DNA of 33,947 nucleotides from Sebaldella sp. (GCA_018058425.1 JAGOZX010000029.1:1-33947), one strand, 5' to 3'; shown: positions 24,118 to 32,720, counted from the first letter of the stretch. The notes: generated from the sequence alone by a model not told the origin. Program-made: numbers and translations.

Positions 24118-24257
24118 TGTGATATGCAATTTTTTTGCCCATAAGGGCGAGGAATACTCTAGTAGAGTACACGGCATACTAACACAAAGGCTATTATTAC
24201 ACATATACGTAACATCTGTATTCCTCCAAATTGAATGATATTGGCTCGCGAAAGCCA
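24118..24257 (-). ncRNA. Putative structured RNA behind the PTS operon
   Basis: No convincing protein is encoded here, but the pairing is dense. CAATTT (24127-24132) pairs with AAATTG (24228-24233). GAGGAATAC (24149-24157) pairs perfectly with GTATTCCTC (24218-24226). GCCC-ATAA-GGGC (24137-24148) and GGCT-CGCGAA-AGCC (24243-24256) form hairpins. TACTCT (24155-24160) with AGAGTA (24164-24169) offers a competing hairpin. On the minus strand an extended -10, TGATATAAT (24264-24272), sits just upstream and a terminator follows at 24069-24117, so an RNA of about 190 nt is likely. I cannot match it to a known family; 6S-like RNA is one possibility. Confidence 0.45.
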
Positions 24258-24263
24258 TAAATA

Positions 24264-24272
24264 ATTATATCA
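24264..24272 (-). promoter_or_regulatory. Extended -10 promoter of the putative RNA
   Basis: The minus strand reads TGATATAAT, a perfect extended -10. Transcription would start near 24257, at the edge of the GGCT...AGCC hairpin. Confidence 0.45.
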
Positions 24273-24283
24273 AATGAAAATTA

Positions 24284-24316
24284 AAAAAGCTAGAAAATAC
24301 ATATCTAGCTTTTTTT
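24284..24316. terminator. Terminator downstream of the orphan EIIA gene
   Basis: AAAAAAGCTAG and CTAGCTTTTTT form an 11-base perfect stem with an 11-base loop and T runs on both strands. It can end minus-strand transcripts from the EIIA gene at 24462 before the RNA promoter begins. Bases 24317-24461 are AT-rich and show no gene. Confidence 0.8.
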
Positions 24317-24461
24317 CGCGATTTATAACATTCAATTTGTTTTATGCATATATTATACCATATTTATCAAAAAATGCAATTTGTTTATAACTGATTTTTT
24401 TATTAAATCATTCACTAATTTCTTTTCCACCAGTCTTAATTATTATAAATAAAGATTTTTA

Positions 24462-24923
24462 TTATATCTCGTATTTATCTAATAATTCTAGTAAATCATT
24501 TTCATTTTTTACTTCTAATACTAAATTTCTATTTTGCTCATCTAAAAATATTTCAGAAATCTTTCCTAAAAGTTTTAAATATTCATTTGGATTATCTTTT
24601 GGAGAAGCTATCATAAAAAATATCTTTGATAACTTTTTATCTAAAGCATCATACTCTATTCCATCTTTTGATAAACCAAATGCTAATGATAGTTTTTTTA
24701 CAGCTCTTGCTTTCACATGAGGTATAGCGACACCATCCTGAAATCCTGTAGAACAAACACCTTCTCTGTTATTAAGCTTCTCTATAAATCTAGCAAATCC
24801 ATCCTCATCCACAATTTCTGTTTTTTTGAATGTACTTCCTAATTCCTCTAATAATTCATTTTTTGTTTTTGAAGTTAAGTTTAATATTACTCTGTCTTTC
24901 TCTAAAAAATCACTAATTTTCAT
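24462..24923 (-). CDS. Orphan PTS EIIA component, fructose/PtsN type
   Basis: The 153-residue protein is a single EIIA type-2 domain with the phosphorylatable His69 in VAIPHVKARAV and the usual N-terminus MKISDFLEKDRVILNL. The ATG at 24921-24923 is chosen by this family alignment; the reading frame could extend 12 codons upstream. GGA lies about 13 bases before it, and an in-frame GTG closer to the GGA (24930-24932) cannot be excluded. No EIIB or EIIC is adjacent, so it may act as a regulatory EIIA (PtsN-like) or feed a distant permease. It lies 150 bases downstream of the ADP-ribosylglycohydrolase-like gene on the same strand. Confidence 0.83.
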   Translation of the reverse strand: MKISDFLEKDRVILNLTSKTKNELLEELGSTFKKTEIVDEDGFARFIEKLNNREGVCSTGFQDGVAIPHVKARAVKKLSLAFGLSKDGIEYDALDKKLSKIFFMIASPKDNPNEYLKLLGKISEIFLDEQNRNLVLEVKNENDLLELLDKYEI

Positions 24924-25073
24924 TTGCTTCACTACTTCCTTTCTATAATCCCTTTTCATAATAATTATAGGCTTTTTTCAAATTTTTTTCAATAGATTCT
25001 TTTTTTATTAAAAATATTTTGTTTTTTCACACGATTTCTATCATTTCACCTATTTATGAAAATTCTTTTTTCT

Positions 25074-25964
25074 CTATTTTTCAATTAAATTTTCTATTTC
25101 AGTTTTTTTATTCATTTCAATTAACCATTCCCTAACAAGAGATTCTTCTCCATCTCTTGCACCAAAAATCATCCCTATAATCATTCCTCTACTAGCAGAA
25201 TCACCACCACTGTTGGCATTAGCAATTTCAGCATCTTTAAAATTATTATATTTTAAAATAAAATATAAAATCGCCGGAAATGCTTCACTACTATCGCATG
25301 TTTGTCCTATATTTATTATTGCGTCTTTATAATCATATTCCAAATTTTCTTTTGCCTTTAAATAAGCATTCTCTAGATATGAGTATTGTTTGCTTGTATC
25401 CTTATATTCATCAATAATTGACTTTATTGACTCTTCTATATTCCCATTTGCCAACATCTTATATATTAATTTTATAAAAAATTCAGTTAATAATAAAGAT
25501 TGAAAGCTTGTATGAGTCACTTGAGATTGCTCTACTCCATTTTTTAGTGCTTCTTTTTCCGACTTGGCAAAGTATATTATAGGACCTATTCTTGCTACAC
25601 TACCTAATTCTGTTGATTCATATCCATATAAATATCCATTATTAAAGTATTCCAAAGAATTTTTTGTTGCTTTATCCTTATATCCTTGATAATTCATCAT
25701 TTCACTTATCCAATATTCTTTAAACCCCTCATAACTAAAGCCTTTATTTTTTACCATGTACTCTAACAGCATAAATGCCTGATCGCCATAATGTGTAAAA
25801 TCCCCTTTATGCTTACCTTTATGAAATGTATCAGGTAACGGCTCACTAACTTGATCATAAATTCCAAAATTACTTGTTATCTTATCTAAATCATAAATCC
25901 AATGAGCTCCCAATACAAAAGCATCTCCAAGAAACCCACCCATAATCATACCTTTTAACGACAT
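25074..25964 (-). CDS. ADP-ribosylglycohydrolase family protein, crystallin-like group
   Basis: The 296-residue protein shows the all-helical ADP-ribosylglycohydrolase pattern: GFLGDAFVLGAHWIYD at the start, GDFTHYGDQ near residue 55 and ANSGGDSASRGMIIGMIFGA near 250. In active DraG/ARH3-type enzymes the metal ligands come from a TDD motif and GGD(T/N)D; here these are THYGD and GGDSAS, so at least one Asp ligand is missing. This matches the J1-crystallin/selenoprotein J-like branch, whose activity is unclear. GGAG lies nine bases before the ATG. It follows mntH by 66 bases, perhaps in the same operon. Confidence 0.8.
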   Translation of the reverse strand: MSLKGMIMGGFLGDAFVLGAHWIYDLDKITSNFGIYDQVSEPLPDTFHKGKHKGDFTHYGDQAFMLLEYMVKNKGFSYEGFKEYWISEMMNYQGYKDKATKNSLEYFNNGYLYGYESTELGSVARIGPIIYFAKSEKEALKNGVEQSQVTHTSFQSLLLTEFFIKLIYKMLANGNIEESIKSIIDEYKDTSKQYSYLENAYLKAKENLEYDYKDAIINIGQTCDSSEAFPAILYFILKYNNFKDAEIANANSGGDSASRGMIIGMIFGARDGEESLVREWLIEMNKKTEIENLIEK

Positions 25965-26030
25965 ACCATCATCTCCTCTGATATCTTTTTACACTCTTAA
26001 CAATTAACTTTCTTAATACACTTAAATACT

Positions 26031-27386
26031 CTACTTCCCTGCTTCTAATTTTTTTACCTTTATTATAGGATAATAAAATATATATCCAAGAAATAGTAGA
26101 GCTATAAATAATGTCCCATATAATAATGTCCCTAAAATATTAATACCAAATTTCATTTGATTATCTGCTATATCAAATACAAGCTTTATATTTAAAATAA
26201 TTATTATTAATGCTATAAACCAAGAAAAAATCCTTGTAAAATTATTTATTACATATTTACCCATTAGTTTTTTACTACTTACAAAGTGTATTAATGGGAT
26301 CACTGCAAATGGAAGCTGTAAACTAAGCAAAACTTGACTGAATACCAGTAAGTCCCCTGTTTCTTTTGTTCCTCCAATTAAAATTATTGCTATAGCTGGT
26401 GTTATCGCTAAAAGTCTTGTTATAATTCTTGTTTTCCATGGAGATATTTTTAATTTTATAAACCCTTCCATTACTATTTGTCCTGACATCGTTCCTGTTA
26501 TTGTTGACGACTGTCCTGCTGCTAATAAAGCCACTCCAAATAGTATTGGAGCTAAATTAGTTCCTAAAAGAGGTTCTAATAAATGATAAGCATCTTGAAT
26601 CTCATTTACATTAAAATACCCCTTTTTATAAAAAGTAGTTGCTGCCAAAATTAGTATTGCTGCATTTACAAAAAATGCTAAATTTAGAGCTAATATTGAG
26701 TCTATTTTACTATATTTCATCTTTTTTTCTTTGGAAATTTTAAACTTATTTATTACAATATTAGAATGTAAATATAGATTATGTGGCATTACCGTAGCAC
26801 CTATAATTCCTATTGCTATATATAATGCTTCATTATTTGCTATTTTAGGTATAAAACCTGTTACTACTTCAGAAAAATCAGGTTTTATTATTAGTATCTC
26901 TATTAAAAAACTAACTGCAATTATACTAATCAAACTTATTATTATAATTTCAATAGTCTTTTTACCAGACTTATGCAATGCTAATATCAGTACCGTATCA
27001 AAAGCTGTTATCACTATTCCCCATAGTATTGGTATTCTAAATAGTAAGTAAAGTCCAATAGCAGTTCCTAAAACTTCTGCTAAATCTGTAGCAATAATTG
27101 CCAGTTCAGCTAATATCCATAATGTAAAAGAGGTCTTTTTTGAATACTCTAATCTACATAATTGTGCCAAATCTTTTTCAGTAACTATTCCTATTTTAGT
27201 ACATAAGATTTGAAGAATTATTGCCATTATGTTAGACATTAATAATACCCAGATCAGTTGATACCCAAACTTACTTCCACCTGCTATATCAGTGGCCCAG
27301 TTTCCTGGATCCATATATCCCACACTTACCAAATAAGCAGGGCCAAATATTGACAATATTTTTCGAAAATCTCTTTTCTTTTTCAT
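26031..27386 (-). CDS. mntH: Nramp family divalent metal transporter (MntH-like)
   Basis: The 451-residue protein has about 11 transmembrane segments. The metal-binding DPGNW of TM1 (residues 26-30) and MPHNLYLHS of TM6 are both present, which identifies a proton-coupled Mn(II)/Fe(II) importer. AGGGG lies before the ATG. It is 26 bases after the ZIP transporter gene and follows a DtxR/MntR-type regulator gene, which supports manganese or iron homeostasis. Confidence 0.93.
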   Translation of the reverse strand: MKKKRDFRKILSIFGPAYLVSVGYMDPGNWATDIAGGSKFGYQLIWVLLMSNIMAIILQILCTKIGIVTEKDLAQLCRLEYSKKTSFTLWILAELAIIATDLAEVLGTAIGLYLLFRIPILWGIVITAFDTVLILALHKSGKKTIEIIIISLISIIAVSFLIEILIIKPDFSEVVTGFIPKIANNEALYIAIGIIGATVMPHNLYLHSNIVINKFKISKEKKMKYSKIDSILALNLAFFVNAAILILAATTFYKKGYFNVNEIQDAYHLLEPLLGTNLAPILFGVALLAAGQSSTITGTMSGQIVMEGFIKLKISPWKTRIITRLLAITPAIAIILIGGTKETGDLLVFSQVLLSLQLPFAVIPLIHFVSSKKLMGKYVINNFTRIFSWFIALIIIILNIKLVFDIADNQMKFGINILGTLLYGTLFIALLFLGYIFYYPIIKVKKLEAGK

Positions 27387-27412
27387 TTTATTTCCCCTTT
27401 AAATTTAAAATA

Positions 27413-28225
27413 TTATCCTAAAGCTACATCTAAAATCATCATAAGCGTAAAACCTAACATGGCTCCAACTGTTGCTGAATCTGTCTTTCCATCTCTTTGT
27501 GCCTCTGGAATAAGTTCTTCTATACACACGAAGATCATCGCTCCAGCAGCAAAAGACAATGCATAAGGCAGTAAGTTTGTCATTTTAATTACAAATAAAG
27601 CCCCTATAACTCCTGCAATTGGCTCCACCACAGCTGATAATTGCCCATAAAAAAAGCTTTTACGTCTTGACATTCCCTCTCTTCTTAAGGGAATAGATAC
27701 TGCTGCTCCTTCTGGAAAATTTTGTAGTCCAATTCCTATAGCCAAAGTTACTGCTCCAATAAAACTGCTTGAATTAGGATCTAACGCAGCTGCCCCAAAA
27801 GCAACACCTACTGCTAAACCTTCTGGAATATTATGTAGTGTAATTGCTAATATTAATAAAACACTTCTCTGCCAGCTGGTTTTTATTCCTTCTGCCTGTC
27901 TTGTGTCTAAGCCCATATGTAAATGCGGCAATATTTTATCTATTATTAATAGAAATAGTCCTCCTGATAAGAATCCTATAGCTGCTGGAACCCATGGTAC
28001 CAAATTATTTTTTTCAGCAATTTCTAATGCAGGAGCTAATAAAGACCAAAAACTAGCTGCTATCATTACCCCTGCAGCAAATCCAAGCATTGCATTTAAT
28101 ACTCCTCTTTTTATATCTTTAAAAAATATCACTAATCCCGAGCCAAGTGCGGTTACAAACCATGTAAATAATGTAGCTAATAAGGCTTGTAAAACTGGAT
28201 TAAGCTGTTGTAGACTTTCTATCAT
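27413..28225 (-). CDS. ZIP family metal transporter (ZupT/GufA-like)
   Basis: The 270-residue protein has eight predicted transmembrane segments with the two ZIP metal-site motifs, HNIPEGLAVGVAFG in TM4 and QNFPEGAAVSIPL in TM5, and a later conserved segment GQLSAVVEPIAG. ZIP proteins import divalent metals such as zinc, iron or manganese. The start is ATG at 28223-28225 because AAAGGA lies eight bases upstream; an ATG eight codons earlier has no ribosome site. It lies between the DtxR-type regulator gene (42 bases upstream) and mntH. Confidence 0.92.
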   Translation of the reverse strand: MIESLQQLNPVLQALLATLFTWFVTALGSGLVIFFKDIKRGVLNAMLGFAAGVMIAASFWSLLAPALEIAEKNNLVPWVPAAIGFLSGGLFLLIIDKILPHLHMGLDTRQAEGIKTSWQRSVLLILAITLHNIPEGLAVGVAFGAAALDPNSSSFIGAVTLAIGIGLQNFPEGAAVSIPLRREGMSRRKSFFYGQLSAVVEPIAGVIGALFVIKMTNLLPYALSFAAGAMIFVCIEELIPEAQRDGKTDSATVGAMLGFTLMMILDVALG

Positions 28226-28267
28226 TATTTTATCCTTTCTAAAAAACATTTTTTAAAGTTTTGCCAC

Positions 28268-28924
28268 TTAAGACAATATTTTTAATTGAAAATTTTCTTG
28301 TACTGTTGGTGACAAAATCAAATTATTTTGATTATTATCTACTCTTAAAACTAAGGTTCCATCTACTGATATTCTCTTTAAGATCTCCACCCATTTTATT
28401 TCTTTTATATTTAACTCTTCTAAATATTTTTGAGCTATCTCATTTTTTATGATTAGTTCTCCTATCATTCCTATTTTCACATCAGACAATTTAAGTAAAC
28501 TAAAGTTATCTTCCCAAAAAACATAATCAGGAATCACACTTCCATGTGGGCAAATTTTAGGTTCATCTAAAAACTTATAAAGCCTCTCTACTAATTTTTT
28601 AGTAGCAGTATGCTCTAACAACTCTGCATCATCATGAACTTCATCTAATTGAAACCCAAGCTTATTTACTAGAAAATATTCCCATATTCTATGTGCTTTC
28701 ACCATAAATAATGCTTCTTTTTCTCCAATTTCTGTTAATTTTATTCCTTTGTATGAATAATGCTTTAATAAATCTTTTTTTTGAAGCCTTTTTATCATTT
28801 CATTTGCTGAAGGAACTGAAATATCTAAGTGATCTGCTATATTTTTCACTGGGATATACTCGTCTTTTTCTGAAAGCATATAAATTCCCTTTAAATAATC
28901 TTGTTCATTTTTTGATAATATCAT
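28268..28924 (-). CDS. DtxR/MntR-family metal-dependent repressor
   Basis: The 218-residue protein has an N-terminal winged helix (DYLKGIYML, ADHLDISVPSANEMIKRLQK), a dimerisation/metal-binding region (HRIWEYFLVNKLGF, DDAELLEHTATKKLVERL, EPKICPHGSVIPD) and a C-terminal FeoA/SH3-like domain (about 150-218). Metal ligands of the MntR/IdeR type (His, Glu, Cys in CPHG) are present. It probably represses the downstream ZIP and Nramp genes when Mn(II) or Fe(II) is plentiful. GGAGG lies before the ATG. Two copies of a 16-base repeat flank its promoter and may be its operators. Confidence 0.92.
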   Translation of the reverse strand: MILSKNEQDYLKGIYMLSEKDEYIPVKNIADHLDISVPSANEMIKRLQKKDLLKHYSYKGIKLTEIGEKEALFMVKAHRIWEYFLVNKLGFQLDEVHDDAELLEHTATKKLVERLYKFLDEPKICPHGSVIPDYVFWEDNFSLLKLSDVKIGMIGELIIKNEIAQKYLEELNIKEIKWVEILKRISVDGTLVLRVDNNQNNLILSPTVQENFQLKILS

Positions 28925-28939
28925 TTTTCCTCCATGTTA

Positions 28940-29008
28940 AAAATATCTTTTTATTATATACAAACATATTATAGCATGACCTTATGATTTTTAAAATATC
29001 TTTTTATT
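28940..29008 (-). promoter_or_regulatory. Promoter of the metal operon with paired 16-base repeats
   Basis: AAAATATCTTTTTATT occurs exactly at 28940-28955 and again at 28993-29008. On the minus strand an extended -10, TGCTATAAT, lies between them. AAAAnATnTTTT is roughly palindromic, as expected for a dimeric repressor; one copy lies upstream of the -35 region and one near the transcription start. Operators for the DtxR-type regulator are inferred. Confidence 0.5.
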
Positions 29009-29067
29009 TTTTATAGGGTGTCCTTATGTTTTCTATTATCTATTACTATTTTTTAAAAACAAAAAAA

Positions 29068-29097
29068 TTCTCTACTTTCTTTTAAGAAAGTAGAGAA
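29068..29097 (-). terminator. Terminator of the DUF1254 gene
   Basis: TTCTCTACTTTCTT and AAGAAAGTAGAGAA pair over 13-14 bases with a tiny loop; on the minus strand TTTTTTTG follows. It begins 8 bases after the stop of the DUF1254 gene. Confidence 0.9.
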
Positions 29098-29104
29098 CAA
29101 ATAA

Positions 29105-30547
29105 TTATATCTTTTTTATAGCTGGTGGTAACCATGTACCTTTTAATATTGATTCATCAGGCCAATATAAACGCATCATTACATTAAACTCTCCTTGTGG
29201 AGCAGGTAACCAATTTGATTCTTTATCTTTTCCTGGTGATTCATTTTGAATATAAATATCTAATGAACCATCTGCATTAAGTTTCATATTACTTCTATCT
29301 CCTATTGCATAACGATTTATAGGATTTTTTACCATTATTTGTTTTTCATCATACATTGTTAAAGACCAAAATGCCTTAACTGGTGGCAGTTTATCCTTAT
29401 CAAAATGAATAACATATTTATTAGCTCCATTAAGTGGCTGACCATCTGCATCTACACGAGCTGTTGGATATACTGCATCTTCTGGTAAATTAGCACCATA
29501 GCCCATCCAATTAACAGCTGCACGATTTACATAATCAATTCCATAAACTCCCATTTTCATGTTTATCTTCCAACCATTTTTAGTTTCATTTGACTGTTTT
29601 ACCAGTTCTACTATTTTATCATGTCCTGTTTTAATACTTTCTTCTAAAGCATTTTTTATAACTGGATCTAATTTATTTATATCAAAATCTTGTCCAGGAA
29701 TTATTCCTAATTTTGCTAATTTTTCTAACATTGGTTTATCTTCAGGCTTTGCTGGATTTTCTTTCATTAGCTTAACTAGTAGAGAGTAGTAAGTTTGTGC
29801 ATCCATTTCAGAAATTTTTTCATCTGGAGACTTTTTCATGTCTAACTCTTTATTAATTGGAACTTCTTTTGGAACTTCATAATTAGTTCCCCATGCTGAT
29901 AATGGTGTTAACTTATATTGATCTTGCAATTTATGTACTTTTGCATAATCATCTGGTGTTCCTGTAGTGGCAGTTCTACCTATTATCCAAATAAGATTCG
30001 TTGGTGATTTTATTTCCTTTACATTATCTGGAAGCTTCCCTTCCCAAAACGGACCAACTAGTGCATAGTTTTGAGCTTTTCCTCCCTCTGTTCTAGTTCC
30101 AGGTGAAGCAAATACATCCGTCCATCCATTTAATATTTGCATTAGATAATATCTATCACCCATATCAGGCATACTTAAAATATATGGCTCTTTACTAAGA
30201 TCAACATAACCTTGAGAATAAAGAGTATCCGCATTTGGACTTACTACATCTGTAAATGTATAGTCTGGAAATTTTCTGGATTTACTTAATTGATTCATTG
30301 GAGCCCCTATTTCACCAGCAGAAGGAAAATTAGTTAATTTTTCTCTGGATTTTTCCATCAATACTAGTGGATATCCAAACATATATGCTTCTTCTGCTAA
30401 TTGTTTAATTTCAGAATCATCAGTTTTCTTCTCAATACCAGTATCTGTCTTTGGAGCTTCTTCCTTCTTTGAATTACAGCTAACAACTACTATTAACAAT
30501 AAAAATAGTACTAAAAGTAACTTCTTTTTTACTCCATAATATTTCAT
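29105..30547 (-). CDS. DUF1254/DUF1214 lipoprotein
   Basis: The 480-residue protein has a lipoprotein signal peptide ending in VVVSC (Cys24), then a DUF1254 domain (about 50-190: EEAYMFGYPLVLMEKSR, VSPNADTLYSQGYVDLSKEP, YLMQILNGWTDVFASPG, YALVGPFW) and a DUF1214 domain (about 350-480: YPTARVDADGQPLNG, KAFWSLTMYDE, NRYAIGDRS, YIQNESPG, NWLPAPQGEF, LYWPDESIL, WLPPAIKK). The two domains commonly occur together in secreted proteins of unknown function. The ATG at 30545-30547 is chosen by its signal peptide and a GAGAGAAGTGA site. It has its own promoter and terminator. Confidence 0.93.
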   Translation of the reverse strand: MKYYGVKKKLLLVLFLLLIVVVSCNSKKEEAPKTDTGIEKKTDDSEIKQLAEEAYMFGYPLVLMEKSREKLTNFPSAGEIGAPMNQLSKSRKFPDYTFTDVVSPNADTLYSQGYVDLSKEPYILSMPDMGDRYYLMQILNGWTDVFASPGTRTEGGKAQNYALVGPFWEGKLPDNVKEIKSPTNLIWIIGRTATTGTPDDYAKVHKLQDQYKLTPLSAWGTNYEVPKEVPINKELDMKKSPDEKISEMDAQTYYSLLVKLMKENPAKPEDKPMLEKLAKLGIIPGQDFDINKLDPVIKNALEESIKTGHDKIVELVKQSNETKNGWKINMKMGVYGIDYVNRAAVNWMGYGANLPEDAVYPTARVDADGQPLNGANKYVIHFDKDKLPPVKAFWSLTMYDEKQIMVKNPINRYAIGDRSNMKLNADGSLDIYIQNESPGKDKESNWLPAPQGEFNVMMRLYWPDESILKGTWLPPAIKKI

Positions 30548-30622
30548 AATATCACTTCTCTCTCGATTTTTTATTATATTTTTTCTAAGCATTCCAAGTT
30601 CTTTTCCTTTTTCTCATTTAAG

Positions 30623-30651
30623 AATCTAACATTAATTCAAATATTTGTCAA
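30623..30651 (-). promoter_or_regulatory. Promoter of the DUF1254 lipoprotein gene
   Basis: On the minus strand TTGACA (30646-30651), a 17-base spacer and TAGATT (30623-30628) form a good promoter about 75 bases before the start codon. CAAATATTTG, a perfect palindrome, overlaps the start of the spacer. Confidence 0.6.
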
Positions 30652-30785
30652 CCAATACAAATATCCCCCAATATTAAATATAGCTGTAATACTCTTTATC
30701 CTTAATAATTTCTTTAAAAATAACTTTCACCTATAATTTTCTTACAATACAAATATTAATTCCACATCTATATAATTAAACATTA

Positions 30786-30811
30786 AAAAAGAGGCATACT
30801 AGACACCTCTT
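30786..30811 (-). terminator. Terminator of the Gly-rich secreted protein gene
   Basis: AAAGAGG and CCTCTTT pair around an 11-base loop and the minus strand continues TTTTTTAATG. It lies about 12 bases after the stop codon. Confidence 0.8.
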
Positions 30812-30822
30812 TAAATAAAGCC

Positions 30823-31413
30823 TTACTCTTTTATATTTATTTCTATTGGGATAACAATATCTGCATTATTTTTACTTCTTTCTTCCAAAGTTATCTCACC
30901 TATGATTTTTCCATTTGTTATTTTAACATTTTTATTTTTCTTTATTCTTAAGTTAGAGAAATCAAAATTTACAGTTATATTTTTTACTTCACCTGGTTTA
31001 AAATCCACACCTGAAACTATATCTATAACATATTTACCTGATGTTCCACTATCAGGGGAAACTTCCACACCAACTCCACTGCCTACTCTACTTCCGCCAG
31101 AACCTATTCCTATCCCTATTCCAATAACAGGACTTAATTTCCAAGAAGTTTGTTTTTTCAATTCTATTTCTTGCTTATTTCCACTATCATCCACATAATA
31201 TAGCTTACTTTCTATCCAAAATTTAAGTTTTTTATCTTGTGAAGTATTTGTAAACTCCAAAATTTCAAAAAATTTACTTTCAGGTTTAACTGTATCTGTT
31301 ATAGACGGTGAATCTACTTCTATAAAATTTTCTGTTGATTTCTCTTTAGCCTGAATAGTAAAACATATTATTAAAAAAAGCATTGATATTAAAACTAATA
31401 ATTTTTTTTTCAT
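30823..31413 (-). CDS. Secreted protein with Gly-rich segment, unknown function
   Basis: The 196-residue protein has a Sec signal peptide (MKKKLLVLISMLFLIICFTI, then QAKEK), an extracytoplasmic beta-rich region (FFEILEFTNTSQDKKLKFWI, YYVDDSGNK) and a glycine/serine-rich centre at about residues 95-118 (GIGIGIGSGGSRVGSGVGVE). The last third (VKNITVNFDFSNLRIKKNKN, GEITLEERSKN) is again beta-rich. I do not recognise a family; it may be an immunoglobulin-like or adhesin-like fold. The ATG at 31411-31413 has GGAG upstream. It follows the DKNYY lipoprotein gene by 43 bases and ends in a terminator. Confidence 0.7.
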   Translation of the reverse strand: MKKKLLVLISMLFLIICFTIQAKEKSTENFIEVDSPSITDTVKPESKFFEILEFTNTSQDKKLKFWIESKLYYVDDSGNKQEIELKKQTSWKLSPVIGIGIGIGSGGSRVGSGVGVEVSPDSGTSGKYVIDIVSGVDFKPGEVKNITVNFDFSNLRIKKNKNVKITNGKIIGEITLEERSKNNADIVIPIEINIKE

Positions 31414-31456
31414 AAGATTATCTCCTTTTATTGAATAAATTTTTCTCAATTCCAAG

Positions 31457-32707
31457 TTAATTCTTTACATTTATAATTCCATTTAATATTTTTTTCTTTA
31501 TTTCACTTACATCCTCTAAATTTTTTACAGAATCAGGACTAATATTTTCAAGTCTTTGACCTGCATAATATACATATTTTTTATCCTTTATAAATTCATC
31601 TGCTATATAAACATAAGTTTTGGAATCAATATTAGTTTTTAACTTCCTTTTTTTACCTAAAAAAGCAAAGTCTCCCAAATAATGAACCTCATTTTTATGC
31701 AAATAATATGGCCCGCCTATATATTTTAAATATTCAGGATCCATATTATCCACTTCTACATCACCACTATAGACATGATTTTTATCTTTTGCTAAATTTT
31801 CTTTTCCTAATTCTTCAAATGTTTTTGGATCTGCTCCTTTGACTATATTATCTCCCCAATATACTTTTTCATCATCTGCTATATAAATGCCATTTTCCCA
31901 AACTTTATACTTATCAATTTTTATATCTAATATTTTATCAGCCACATAAATGTGATTTTTATCTTTTGCATAAATATTTCCAATTACCTCAAATGTTTTT
32001 GGATCAGCTCCTTTTAATACTTCACCATAATAGAAAACATGTGAGTCATCCTTTGTATAAAAAACTCTTTTATTCTTATTTTTATTATAAATAATTTCAA
32101 ATGTCTCTGGATTAGCCTCTTCTAATATTCTATCTTCTATATATACATGGTTTTTATCTTTTGAATAAATTACTCCAATTACTTCAAATGATAATCTTGA
32201 AACTCCTCTTATTTTCCTACCATCAAAGTATACATTTTTATTGTCCACCACATAATTATCTTCCATGATTTCATATGTATTTACATCAATTTCTAGAATC
32301 CTTCCTTCTCGATTATACATATTTTTTTTATCTGTAAAATATTTTGTTGTTTCTCCAGATCCTAACTTAGAAAAACTGCTTGGTTTAGCTCCATCTAATC
32401 TCTTTTCACCTAAATATACATGATTTTTATCTTTCGAAAAATATTCTCCCACTAATTCAAAAGTCTCTAAATCTACATCTTGTATTACTTGACTCCCAAA
32501 ATAAACATGATTTTTATCTCTTGCGTAATCAAAACTTAGTATTTCAAATGTATTTTTATCAACATCATACATTGGAATGGTTTTATAATGGATTATATTA
32601 AATTTCTTTGCATATGTTCCATTTAATATGTTATCATCCAATAATTCATTTTTTTCACAAGAAGTCATTAACAATAATAAAATCATGACTGCTACAACTC
32701 TCTTCAT
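31457..32707 (-). CDS. DKNYY-repeat lipoprotein
   Basis: The 416-residue protein has a lipoprotein signal peptide ending in LMTSC (Cys17) and then about 11 degenerate repeat units of 30-40 residues, each with a core such as Y(A/S)KDKNHVY(F/L)G followed by a D...TFE(V/I)(L/I)G stretch. This is the DKNYY pattern, common and often multicopy in Fusobacteriota genomes and probably a beta-rich solenoid. The function is unknown; the anchor suggests an envelope location. AAAGGAG lies before the ATG. It begins 13 bases after the AddA-like gene ends and precedes the Gly-rich secreted protein gene. Confidence 0.88.
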   Translation of the reverse strand: MKRVVAVMILLLLMTSCEKNELLDDNILNGTYAKKFNIIHYKTIPMYDVDKNTFEILSFDYARDKNHVYFGSQVIQDVDLETFELVGEYFSKDKNHVYLGEKRLDGAKPSSFSKLGSGETTKYFTDKKNMYNREGRILEIDVNTYEIMEDNYVVDNKNVYFDGRKIRGVSRLSFEVIGVIYSKDKNHVYIEDRILEEANPETFEIIYNKNKNKRVFYTKDDSHVFYYGEVLKGADPKTFEVIGNIYAKDKNHIYVADKILDIKIDKYKVWENGIYIADDEKVYWGDNIVKGADPKTFEELGKENLAKDKNHVYSGDVEVDNMDPEYLKYIGGPYYLHKNEVHYLGDFAFLGKKRKLKTNIDSKTYVYIADEFIKDKKYVYYAGQRLENISPDSVKNLEDVSEIKKKILNGIINVKN

Positions 32708-32720
32708 TCTAACTCCTTTG

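Noticed and set aside
24118-24257. SRP RNA, tmRNA or RNase P RNA
   Set aside because: None of the conserved cores of these RNAs that I know can be found on either strand.
24025-24258. 77-codon minus-strand reading frame behind the PTS operon
   Set aside because: It runs through a terminator and the structured RNA candidate, has atypical composition and resembles no family.
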